Positions 36,810-43,923 of a stretch of 64,000 bases of DNA are shown piece after piece. Source of the DNA: UBA6183 sp943372215. GTDB lineage: Bacteria; Bacteroidota; Bacteroidia; UKL13-3. Location of the stretch: assembly GCA_943372215.1 (NCBI GenBank), contig CALRXU020000010.1, forward strand, positions 1 to 64,000. Direction: 5' to 3'. A model generated the notes under the pieces. The model ran no database searches, was not told where the DNA came from, and saw only the letters and a program-made list of their open reading frames with translations. The stretch's first letter is position 1. Every line of letters begins with the position of its first letter. The translations under genes and the position numbers were made by a program.

Positions 36810-37300
36810 GGATTCAAATCGGTATCGTATCCTTCCGCATTCTTATTTATGGGGCATTCAAAGTAATGTTGGGCACTCCTGTAGCTGATTAATCCAATGC
36901 CACAAATGCCATTGAGGCTAAGCCTATTGCTTTTATTAATAATGGGGAATATTACTGAAGTGCTAAGTTGCCAGAAGTTATTTTGAAACCATACTTCATA
37001 ATCGGCTTTGGTCATATTGCGGACTCCGTTTAGTGTTCCTTTAGTTAACCCAAAACGATAACAGATGCGCTGCTTGCAAGTTGTTTGTAACAATATTCCT
37101 GAGGTAGTACCAAAATCTTTTTTGCTGGTGGATTGGTCGGGTAAAATACCCTCTCGTTGTACATTACCATAAAACATGGTGTAACCAGCAGTTATGCCAA
37201 TTGCCATTGTTGAAGGTTGTGTTTGGGTTTGCTGTGCTTGTGCACTTGCCATTAAGTACATAGCTGAAATAAGGAGGATGGATAGCTTTTTCATATTCAT
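36620..37300 (-). CDS. Small outer-membrane beta-barrel protein
   Basis: A signal peptide (MNMKKLSILLISAMYLMA, cleavage near AQAQ) precedes about 205 residues of alternating strands rich in G, Y and N, ending in GLGLLVHIL. This is the profile of small porin-like Bacteroidota barrels. Function is unknown. The 3' end of the gene is repeated upstream at 37408-37590, so it was once part of a tandem pair. It precedes the glycosyltransferase operon by 117 bp. Confidence 0.75.
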   Translation of the reverse strand: MNMKKLSILLISAMYLMASAQAQQTQTQPSTMAIGITAGYTMFYGNVQREGILPDQSTSKKDFGTTSGILLQTTCKQRICYRFGLTKGTLNGVRNMTKADYEVWFQNNFWQLSTSVIFPIINKSNRLSLNGICGIGLISYRSAQHYFECPINKNAEGYDTDLNPISPRKDATLNLGVELVYKVNKTIGIRMEHNYHLATSSNLDAVKGRYNDGYSFTGLGLLVHIL

Positions 37301-37374
37301 GTTGTTTTATGCAACATCAACATAGGGCGTGCCAAACGATAAAAGCCTTGTTTTACTGGGTTTTTATAGCCTTG

Positions 37375-37590
37375 GGTTGTTCCCAAATGTGGAATTGTTT
37401 CCAATGTTTAATGGATATGAACCAACAAGCCTAATCCTGTAAAAGCATACCCATCATTGTACCTGCCTTTTACCGCATCTAGGTTACTTGACGTGGCCAA
37501 ATGGTAGTTGTGTTCCATGTGGATGCCAATGGTTTTGTTGATTTTATAAGCCAACCCCAGTTTAGGGTAACATCGTTTATGGGTGAAATG
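37375..37590. repeat. Direct repeat, copy B (truncated second barrel gene)
   Basis: This is the second copy of the segment at 36588-36809, in the same orientation. Similarity stops abruptly after GGGTGAAATG at 37590, where the defence island begins. Confidence 0.9.
37408..37590 (-). pseudogene. 3' remnant of a second barrel gene
   Basis: On the minus strand this piece still encodes ~49 residues (AYKINKTIGIHMEHNYH through FTGLGLLVHIH, then stop) that differ from the intact neighbour by only a few conservative changes. Further upstream a 4-nt loss shifts the frame, and everything 5' of 37590 is missing. Selection seems to have acted before the truncation. The break point coincides with the left edge of the type I R-M island, so I infer that the island replaced the 5' part of this gene. 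Confidence 0.85.
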
Positions 37591-37607
37591 TACTTACCCT
37601 TAATCAT

Positions 37608-37624
37608 GCACAACAATATTGTGC
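37608..37624. promoter_or_regulatory. Inverted repeat upstream of the R-M operon (candidate operator)
   Basis: GCACAA-N5-TTGTGC at 37608-37624 lies 67 nt before the Xre-type ATG. Its size and place suit an operator for the small HTH protein encoded first in the operon. This is inference from position and symmetry only. Confidence 0.45.
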
Positions 37625-37655
37625 GTTTTTACACCATTAGAAAGTGTGTTTTTAC

Positions 37656-37663
37656 TATATTTG
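37656..37663 (+). promoter_or_regulatory. Candidate -7 element of the R-M operon
   Basis: TATATTTG matches the TAnnTTTG consensus and leaves a leader of about 20 nt before the ATG at 37691. A good -33 TTG is not visible, which would suit a promoter controlled by the adjacent inverted repeat. Confidence 0.5.
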
Positions 37664-37690
37664 ACCTGTTAAAAATTTATTAGACTTCAA

Positions 37691-37879
37691 ATGAATAGAA
37701 TTAAAGAAGTTCTGAAAGAAAAAGGCATCTCACAAACTTGGCTGGCGAAACAGTTAGACAAAAGCTATAACACGATTAACGGGTATGCCCGAAATGTGAG
37801 ACAACCAAGTATTGAGGATTTGTATCGCATTGCTAAAATTCTGGATGTTAACGCCAAAGATTTATTGAAAGAAGAATAA
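37691..37879 (+). CDS. Xre-family helix-turn-helix regulator of the R-M island
   Basis: The 62-residue protein is a bare Cro/C1-type HTH: KEKGISQTWLAKQLDKSYNT holds the recognition helices, and SIEDLYRIAKILDVNAKDLL the closing helices. It is the size of the small controller proteins that time restriction and modification. Its stop overlaps the hsdR start (TAATG), so translation is coupled. It most likely represses or tunes its own operon through the inverted repeat upstream. Confidence 0.88.
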   Translation: MNRIKEVLKEKGISQTWLAKQLDKSYNTINGYARNVRQPSIEDLYRIAKILDVNAKDLLKEE

Positions 37880-40800
37880 TGAGTAAAGAGAACCAAATAG
37901 AAGAAAATCTTATAGAGCAACTAAAAGGGCTAAAATATCTTTATCGTCCCGATATAGTTGATAGGAAAACGCTTGAGCAAAACTTCAAAACAAAATTTGA
38001 AGCACTTAACCGTGTTCGTTTGTCAGACAATGAATTTTTGCGATTAAGAGAAGAAATTATTAAACCTGATGTATTTGCAGCATCTAAGTTTTTGCGCGAA
38101 AGACAATATTTTCAGCGTGAAGATGGAACGCCATTACATTACACTTTAGTTAATACAAAAGAATGGTGCAAAAACGATTTTGAAATAATTAACCAACTTA
38201 GGGTTAATACCGAAAACAGCCACCAACGATACGATATTATTTTGCTTTTAAATGGTTTGCCTTTGGTTCAAGTTGAACTGAAAAAAGTGGATGTTTCCCC
38301 AAGGAAAGCCATGCAGCAAATTGTTGAATATAAAAACGAACCTGGCAATGGTTATGGAAACTCTTTGCTTTGTTTTATGCAGCTTTTTATTGTAAGCAAT
38401 GGAGGTAGAACGCTTTATTTTGCCAATAATAAAAACCAACACTTTGCTTTTAATGCCGATGAGCAATTTTTACCTGTATATGAACTGGCAGATAAGGACA
38501 ACAAAAAAATTAGTGGCTTACATGATTTTGCTGAAAAATTCTTAACCAAGTGTACACTTGGCGAAATGATTAGTAAATACATGGTTTTGGTAGAAAGCGA
38601 ACAAAAACTGTTAGTGATGCGCCCTTACCAAATTTATGCCGTAAAAGCCATTGTAGATTGTATAAAAGACAATAGAGGTAACGGCTATATTTGGCACACT
38701 ACAGGAAGTGGTAAAACACTTACTTCGTTTAAAGCATCTACTTTATTAAAAGACAATCCTGATATTGAAAAATGTTTGTTTGTGGTGGATAGAAAAGACC
38801 TTGACCGACAAACACGCGAGGAGTTCAATAAATTTCAAGAGGGAAGTGTGGAAGAAAACACCAATACCGAAACATTGGTAAGGCGATTATTATCTACCGA
38901 CTATGCCGATAAGGTAATAGTTTGTACCATTCAAAAATTAGCTTTAGCAATTGATAGTACTAATAGCCGTAACTATTTTGAGCGATTAGCACCTCTAAGA
39001 AATAAAAAAATAGTATTCATTTTTGATGAGTGCCACCGTTCTCAATTTGGACAAAACCATAAAGCAATTACTAAGTTTTTCCACAACGCTCAACTTTTTG
39101 GTTTTACTGGTACTCCAATATTTTCTGATAATGCTAATTACAGTTATATTGAAGGGCAAGAAGCTACTTTAAAAACCACTGTTGATATTTTTGAAAAGGA
39201 ATTACATGCTTACACTATAACGCATGCCATTGAGGATAAAAATGTATTGCGTTTCCATATAGATTATTACAAAGGAAAAGGCACCCAAAATGTTAAAGCG
39301 GGTGAACCTATTGCCCAACAAGCAGTAGTGGAAGCCATTTTAGATAAACACAATGCAGCCACCAATCAAAGGCGATTTAATGCTACATTGGCAACTGCTT
39401 CAATAAACAATGCCATTGAATATTATAGGCTTTTTAAAGAAATGCAAATTCTTCGTAAGGCTCAGGATGCTGAATATGTGCCTTTGAATATAGCCTGCGT
39501 ATTTTCGCCACCAGCGCAACTTATAGCCAAAGAAGGCGACCAAAAAAGCCAGAAAAATGCTGATGATATAAAACAACTGCAAGAGGATTTAATTCAGGAA
39601 AAAGAAGACAACAAACAAAATCCTGATGAAAAGAAAGAGGCTTTGATGCAAATTATTGCAGATTATAATTTGCAATATGGTACAAACCATACCATAAACG
39701 AGTTTGACTTGTATTACCAAGATTTACAAATACGTATAAAAGACCAAAAATATAGCAATAAAGACTATCCACATAAAAACAAAATAGATATTACCATAGT
39801 GGTAGATATGTTGCTTACGGGTTTCGATTCTAAGTATTTGAATACTTTGTATGTAGATAAAAACCTAAAATACCATGGGTTAATTCAAGCATTTTCGCGC
39901 ACTAACCGTGTGCTTAATGATACCAAACCTTATGGCAATATTTTAGATTTCCGTTCGCAAAAAGAGGAAGTAAACAAAGCCATTGCCTTGTTTTCTGGCC
40001 AAGATAATAACAGTGCAAAAGAAATTTGGTTGGTTGACCCTGCTCCTGTAATGATTGAAAAATACCAAAAAGCAGTAGAAGCTTTGGGTGTATTTATGCA
40101 AGAACATAATTTGTTAAACGAACCGCAAGAAGCTTATAACTTAAAAGGCGATGCCGCACGAATAGCATTTGTTAAAAACTTTAAGGAAATACAACGCTTA
40201 AAAACACAACTAGACCAATATACAGACTTAAACGAAGGGCAGGTTGATTTAATTGAAGCCATTTTACCAAATGAAACTTTATTAGAATTTAGAAGCTCAT
40301 ACATAGAAACGGCTAAACAGCTAAGAACAATACAGCAAAAAGAGGGCGACCAAGCACCTACCGAAATTCAACAATTGGATTTTGAGTTTGTGCTGTTTGC
40401 TTCTGCGGTAATTGATTACGACTACATTATGAACCTGATTGCTGACAGTACCCAACAAAAATCTGTTAAGCAAAAAATGACCAAGGCACAAGTAATTAGT
40501 TTACTAAGTGCCAATGCCAACTTAATGGATGAGCAGGAAAATTTAACTGAATATATTAATAGCTTAGACTGGAACAAAGGGCAAGATGTAAATGCTTTAA
40601 CCAAAGGTTACGAAATTTTTAAAGTAGAAAAAAACGATAAGGAATTAACGGACATAGCCCACAAACATGGATTGCAAACAGCAGACTTGAAAGCCTTTGT
40701 AGAAGAAATAATGAGCCGAATGATATTTGATGGTGAAAAATTAACTGACTTGTTAGAACCATTAGAATTAAGTTGGAAAGAACGCAGGGTAAAAGAATTG

Positions 40801-40881
40801 GCTTTAATGGTAGACTTAGTACCACAATTAAAAAAACTGGCCGAAGGGCGGGAAATATCAGGATTAGCAGCTTATGAGTAA
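37879..40881 (+). CDS. hsdR: Type I restriction enzyme, endonuclease/translocase subunit HsdR
   Basis: HsdR is the motor and nuclease of type I restriction. In its 1000 residues I see the PD-(D/E)xK nuclease core (D119 in YDIILLLN; E133-L-K135 in VELKK), Walker A HTTGSGKT (273-280), motif II DECHRSQFG (383-391), FGFTGTP motif III just after, and a late superfamily 2 motif VI in IQAFSRTNRVL. The helical C-terminus would dock on HsdM/HsdS. The gene overlaps hsdS by 8 bp. All key residues look intact, so the subunit should be active. Confidence 0.97.
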   Translation: MSKENQIEENLIEQLKGLKYLYRPDIVDRKTLEQNFKTKFEALNRVRLSDNEFLRLREEIIKPDVFAASKFLRERQYFQREDGTPLHYTLVNTKEWCKNDFEIINQLRVNTENSHQRYDIILLLNGLPLVQVELKKVDVSPRKAMQQIVEYKNEPGNGYGNSLLCFMQLFIVSNGGRTLYFANNKNQHFAFNADEQFLPVYELADKDNKKISGLHDFAEKFLTKCTLGEMISKYMVLVESEQKLLVMRPYQIYAVKAIVDCIKDNRGNGYIWHTTGSGKTLTSFKASTLLKDNPDIEKCLFVVDRKDLDRQTREEFNKFQEGSVEENTNTETLVRRLLSTDYADKVIVCTIQKLALAIDSTNSRNYFERLAPLRNKKIVFIFDECHRSQFGQNHKAITKFFHNAQLFGFTGTPIFSDNANYSYIEGQEATLKTTVDIFEKELHAYTITHAIEDKNVLRFHIDYYKGKGTQNVKAGEPIAQQAVVEAILDKHNAATNQRRFNATLATASINNAIEYYRLFKEMQILRKAQDAEYVPLNIACVFSPPAQLIAKEGDQKSQKNADDIKQLQEDLIQEKEDNKQNPDEKKEALMQIIADYNLQYGTNHTINEFDLYYQDLQIRIKDQKYSNKDYPHKNKIDITIVVDMLLTGFDSKYLNTLYVDKNLKYHGLIQAFSRTNRVLNDTKPYGNILDFRSQKEEVNKAIALFSGQDNNSAKEIWLVDPAPVMIEKYQKAVEALGVFMQEHNLLNEPQEAYNLKGDAARIAFVKNFKEIQRLKTQLDQYTDLNEGQVDLIEAILPNETLLEFRSSYIETAKQLRTIQQKEGDQAPTEIQQLDFEFVLFASAVIDYDYIMNLIADSTQQKSVKQKMTKAQVISLLSANANLMDEQENLTEYINSLDWNKGQDVNALTKGYEIFKVEKNDKELTDIAHKHGLQTADLKAFVEEIMSRMIFDGEKLTDLLEPLELSWKERRVKELALMVDLVPQLKKLAEGREISGLAAYE

Positions 40882-42124
40882 AAAGGATTTAATACCTGAA
40901 TTGCGTTTTCCTGAGTTTAAGAATAATGGGGAATGGGAACTTACATCAATTGGTGAAATCGGTAATTTTTACTACGGTAAAAGTGCCCCAAAATGGTCAT
41001 TATCGGAAGAAGCCTCAACACCTTGTGTAAGATATGGCGATTTATACACTAAATTCGACACTATCATTTCTGAAATTAAATCTCGAACTAATATTGAGCC
41101 AAGCAATTTGAAGTTTAGTAAAGGGGGTGAAATATTAGTTCCTCGTGTTGGCGAACGTGCAACTGACTTTGCAAAAAACTGTTGTTACTTACCATTTTCA
41201 AATATTGCGATTGGTGAAATGATAAGTGTTTTTGAAACAAAAGAATTCCCATTATTCTATACACATTACTTTAGAACACTTTGGAAAGAATTTGCTGAAG
41301 TTGTTGAAGGCCAAAATGTAAAAAATTTATACTTCGTAAACCTTGAGCCTATTAAAATAGGAAAAACATCCTATGCTGAACAACAAAAAATAGCCTCATG
41401 TCTTTCATCTTTAGATAAAGTAATTGCTGCCGAAAGCCAAAAGTTAGATTTACTCAAAGAACACAAAAAAGGCTTGATGCAAAACCTTTTTCCTCAAGAG
41501 GGTGAAAAAGTGCCTAAGTATCGGTTTAAAGAGTTTGAGAAAGATGGGGAGTGGGTGGAGAAGAAGTTGGGGGAAGTGGGAGAATTTTTAGGTGGAGGAA
41601 CTCCAAGCAGAACAAATAGTGAATATTGGACAGGAAATATACCTTGGATTTCAAGTTCTGATATTAATGAAAACGATGTTCATAGCATTTCAATATCTCA
41701 ATACATAAATGAAATTGCAATTATTGAATCGGCAACTAAAATAATTCCCAAAGGAAGTGTTCTATTCGTTTCAAGAGTTGGGGTCGGCAAATTAGCAATC
41801 AATAATGAAGAGCTTTGTACAAGCCAAGATTTTACAAGTTTCATTCCTACAGAAGTTTTAAATTTATTTGTTGCTTATTATTATTTATCAAATAAAAATG
41901 CGTTACAATCTTTAAGTCAAGGTACATCAATTAAAGGCTTTTCAAAAAGCGATTTGGAAGACTCAAAAATAGGATTCCCAAGGAACCCCAAAGAACAGAA
42001 AAAAATCGCTAGCTGTCTTTCTTCCTTAGATGCACTTATTACTGCACAAGCGGAAAAAATAGAACAGTTGAAGTTGCATAAAAAGGGATTGATGCAGGGC
42101 TTGTTTCCAAAAATAAATGATTAA
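40874..42124 (+). CDS. hsdS: Type I restriction-modification specificity subunit HsdS
   Basis: HsdS sets the bipartite DNA target. The 416 residues show two target-recognition domains (about 20-160 and 225-375), each followed by a conserved helical spacer with EQ-K-KIASCLSSLD and L-HKKGLMQ-LFP. The two spacers are close repeats of one another, as expected for a pseudo-symmetric subunit, and would allow domain swapping by recombination. The recognition sequence cannot be predicted from here. It overlaps hsdR and lies 3 bp before the ATPase gene. Confidence 0.96.
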   Translation: MSKKDLIPELRFPEFKNNGEWELTSIGEIGNFYYGKSAPKWSLSEEASTPCVRYGDLYTKFDTIISEIKSRTNIEPSNLKFSKGGEILVPRVGERATDFAKNCCYLPFSNIAIGEMISVFETKEFPLFYTHYFRTLWKEFAEVVEGQNVKNLYFVNLEPIKIGKTSYAEQQKIASCLSSLDKVIAAESQKLDLLKEHKKGLMQNLFPQEGEKVPKYRFKEFEKDGEWVEKKLGEVGEFLGGGTPSRTNSEYWTGNIPWISSSDINENDVHSISISQYINEIAIIESATKIIPKGSVLFVSRVGVGKLAINNEELCTSQDFTSFIPTEVLNLFVAYYYLSNKNALQSLSQGTSIKGFSKSDLEDSKIGFPRNPKEQKKIASCLSSLDALITAQAEKIEQLKLHKKGLMQGLFPKIND

Positions 42125-42127
42125 AAT

Positions 42128-43222
42128 ATGAGTACAGTTATAGAAATAGCAGAGGATCTAAAAGGAACAAAAGAAAATATAATCCTTATTTATGCTTTTA
42201 ATGCAACAGGCAAAACTCGTCTTTCAGTTGAATACAAAAACATTACTAAAAATCCTAATAATGGCGAACATGCGGGTGTTTACTACAATGCTTTTAGTGA
42301 AGATTTGTTTGTTTGGGATAATGATAATCCAAATGGGGAAAAAAATATCAAACTCGACATTAAATTCAGTAGTTTAAATAGTTTACACAATTTAATGACG
42401 GAAGAAGATGTTGAAAAAAAGTTAATTCCTTACAAAAGGAAATATAACTTCTATTTTAACTCTAATAAAGACCTTGAGAAAGGTTATGATTCGATAGCAT
42501 TTTATAAAATAGACGATAAAGAAAGTAAAACTCCTATTAAAATTTCGAGAGGTGAAGAAAGGATATTTGTTTGGTGTTTCTTTCTGGCTCTTTTAGAAGT
42601 TGAAGGTTGGGCAGACACACAAAATGCACACTTCTTTATTGATGACCCTGTTTCAAGTTTGGATGACCACAATATTTTTGTGACTGCTTACACCGTTTTT
42701 GACTTAATTGAACGTGAATTTGAAAAAAGAAAAATTATTATTACTTCGCATCACTTTGGTTTTCTAACCATTTTATCTGATATGCTTGGCAAAGGTGATA
42801 AAGCTGATAAATTTAGAAACAGAGATAAATCCAAAAAATATAAAGAATTTATATTAGAAGGCAATGGAGAAGATTTATCATTAGTTAAAACTAAAAATGG
42901 AGTATTTCTTTACCATTTGAGATTGCTTCAAATCTTAAATCAAGCTGCCGAATCGAATAACGTTTACACTTATCACTTTGCACTTTTGAGGCAAGTGCTT
43001 GAAAATGTTGCATCATTTCTTGGTGTTGGTCAATTCAGTTATGTTTTGGAACAAATCGGAATCAATGACAAAGAAAGAGTTGCTTTCATTGTGAATGCAC
43101 TTTCACATTTGAATGTTTATTACCAACAAATCGACAAGCCTGTTCCAGATAATTTAGAATTGTTCAATGAGGTTTTAAGTAGGTTGATGAACAAATATCG
43201 TTTCTTAATACCTAAAGATTAA
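42128..43222 (+). CDS. PrrC-like ABC ATPase, candidate anticodon nuclease, embedded in the R-M operon
   Basis: The 364-residue protein has an ABC-type ATPase body: Walker A AFNATGKT (23-30, with A in place of the first G), a signature-like ISRGEE (139-144), Walker B plus D-loop FFIDDPVSSLDD (169-180) and an H-loop TSHH (206-209). After it, residues 255-364 are helical and contain R288-x3-E292 and H327, the spacing expected for the Arg-Glu-His triad of PrrC/RloC anticodon nucleases (Arg320, Glu324, His356 in E. coli PrrC). E. coli prrC also sits inside a type I hsd operon, and its product is 396 residues. I infer a tRNA-cutting backup kept silent by the R-M complex. A plain defence ATPase is the alternative. 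Confidence 0.65.
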   Translation: MSTVIEIAEDLKGTKENIILIYAFNATGKTRLSVEYKNITKNPNNGEHAGVYYNAFSEDLFVWDNDNPNGEKNIKLDIKFSSLNSLHNLMTEEDVEKKLIPYKRKYNFYFNSNKDLEKGYDSIAFYKIDDKESKTPIKISRGEERIFVWCFFLALLEVEGWADTQNAHFFIDDPVSSLDDHNIFVTAYTVFDLIEREFEKRKIIITSHHFGFLTILSDMLGKGDKADKFRNRDKSKKYKEFILEGNGEDLSLVKTKNGVFLYHLRLLQILNQAAESNNVYTYHFALLRQVLENVASFLGVGQFSYVLEQIGINDKERVAFIVNALSHLNVYYQQIDKPVPDNLELFNEVLSRLMNKYRFLIPKD

Positions 43223-43229
43223 AAACGAA

Positions 43230-43271
43230 ATGACAAATAAAGACCAACAACAATTAATTTAATTGGTAAAA
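43230..43271 (+). pseudogene. Relic of an hsdM start upstream of the UDG-like gene
   Basis: ATGACAAATAAAGACCAACA and the next bases match the true hsdM start at 43924 in 24 of 27 positions (MTNKDQQQL against MTQKDQQQL). An 8-nt insertion bearing a stop follows, then another match, GGTAAAA. After that similarity ends. It is a leftover start of an hsdM gene, not a working cistron, although a 10-codon peptide could still be made from it. Confidence 0.8.
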
Positions 43272-43275
43272 TACA

Positions 43276-43911
43276 ATGGCGAGTAAAAGGGTAACAAAAC
43301 ATAAATTTATTAATGAATTAGTGGAATACGAACGAAACCCTCTAACGGGTAATTTTAATATTTTAGTTATTGGCACATTCAATCCGGCAATTGAAAGGAA
43401 TAAAGCCAACTGGTTTTATGGGAGATCGGCAAGTGAGTTTTGGTATTTATTACCCAAAGCATTAAATTTTGATAGCCTTTATCCATCTGATATTGGAGTG
43501 AAAATAGAGGATGTTCATACAAAACAGAAAGCATTTTGCAAGGAGCAAAAAATTGTAATTGTTGATGTGTTTAAAAAAGTAAACATTAAATTGGATGGAT
43601 ATAGGGATAACGAATTACATACATTAGAAGAAAATCAATTTGAAGGATTTGATTATAAAAAAGCATTTGGTGAAGCCAACTTTAAGCTAGTTGCATTTAC
43701 TTGGAAAACTAAAACTAAAAGCCATAGGCAAAATAAAATAAGAGAATCAATCATTGCCTTTTTTGCAGGTAAAGGAGTTCCTTGTTTATTGCTTGATTCG
43801 CCATCACCATCCCATCAAATTGGCAGGTACGATAAACTCACAAATTGGCAAGAATCCTTTGAGCCATATTTGGATAGGCTCAAGTTAGTAAAACCAAAAT
43901 TAGACATATAA
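43276..43911 (+). CDS. Uracil-DNA-glycosylase-superfamily (MUG/deoxyinosine-glycosylase-like) protein
   Basis: The 211-residue protein shows the landmarks of MUG/TDG-like glycosylases. The first is the strand-loop VIGTFNPAIE (31-40, compare GxNPG), then WFYGRSASEFWYLLP (46-60, compare H-P-x-N-x-FW). Near the end, LLDSPSPSH (172-180) takes the place of the DNA-intercalating NPSGLS/LPSTSP motif. Such enzymes flip out a base and cut its glycosidic bond. The usual catalytic Asn/Asp position of the first motif is occupied by N36. It lies between the PrrC-like gene and hsdM, and immediately follows a relic hsdM start. I infer a glycosylase acting on odd bases in incoming DNA; a repair role remains possible. 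Confidence 0.6.
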   Translation: MASKRVTKHKFINELVEYERNPLTGNFNILVIGTFNPAIERNKANWFYGRSASEFWYLLPKALNFDSLYPSDIGVKIEDVHTKQKAFCKEQKIVIVDVFKKVNIKLDGYRDNELHTLEENQFEGFDYKKAFGEANFKLVAFTWKTKTKSHRQNKIRESIIAFFAGKGVPCLLLDSPSPSHQIGRYDKLTNWQESFEPYLDRLKLVKPKLDI

Positions 43912-43923
43912 TTACTGAAGGAT

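Noticed and set aside
37501..37683. 60-residue plus-strand open frame
   Set aside because: It is the complement of the broken barrel-gene copy plus the island's promoter region.
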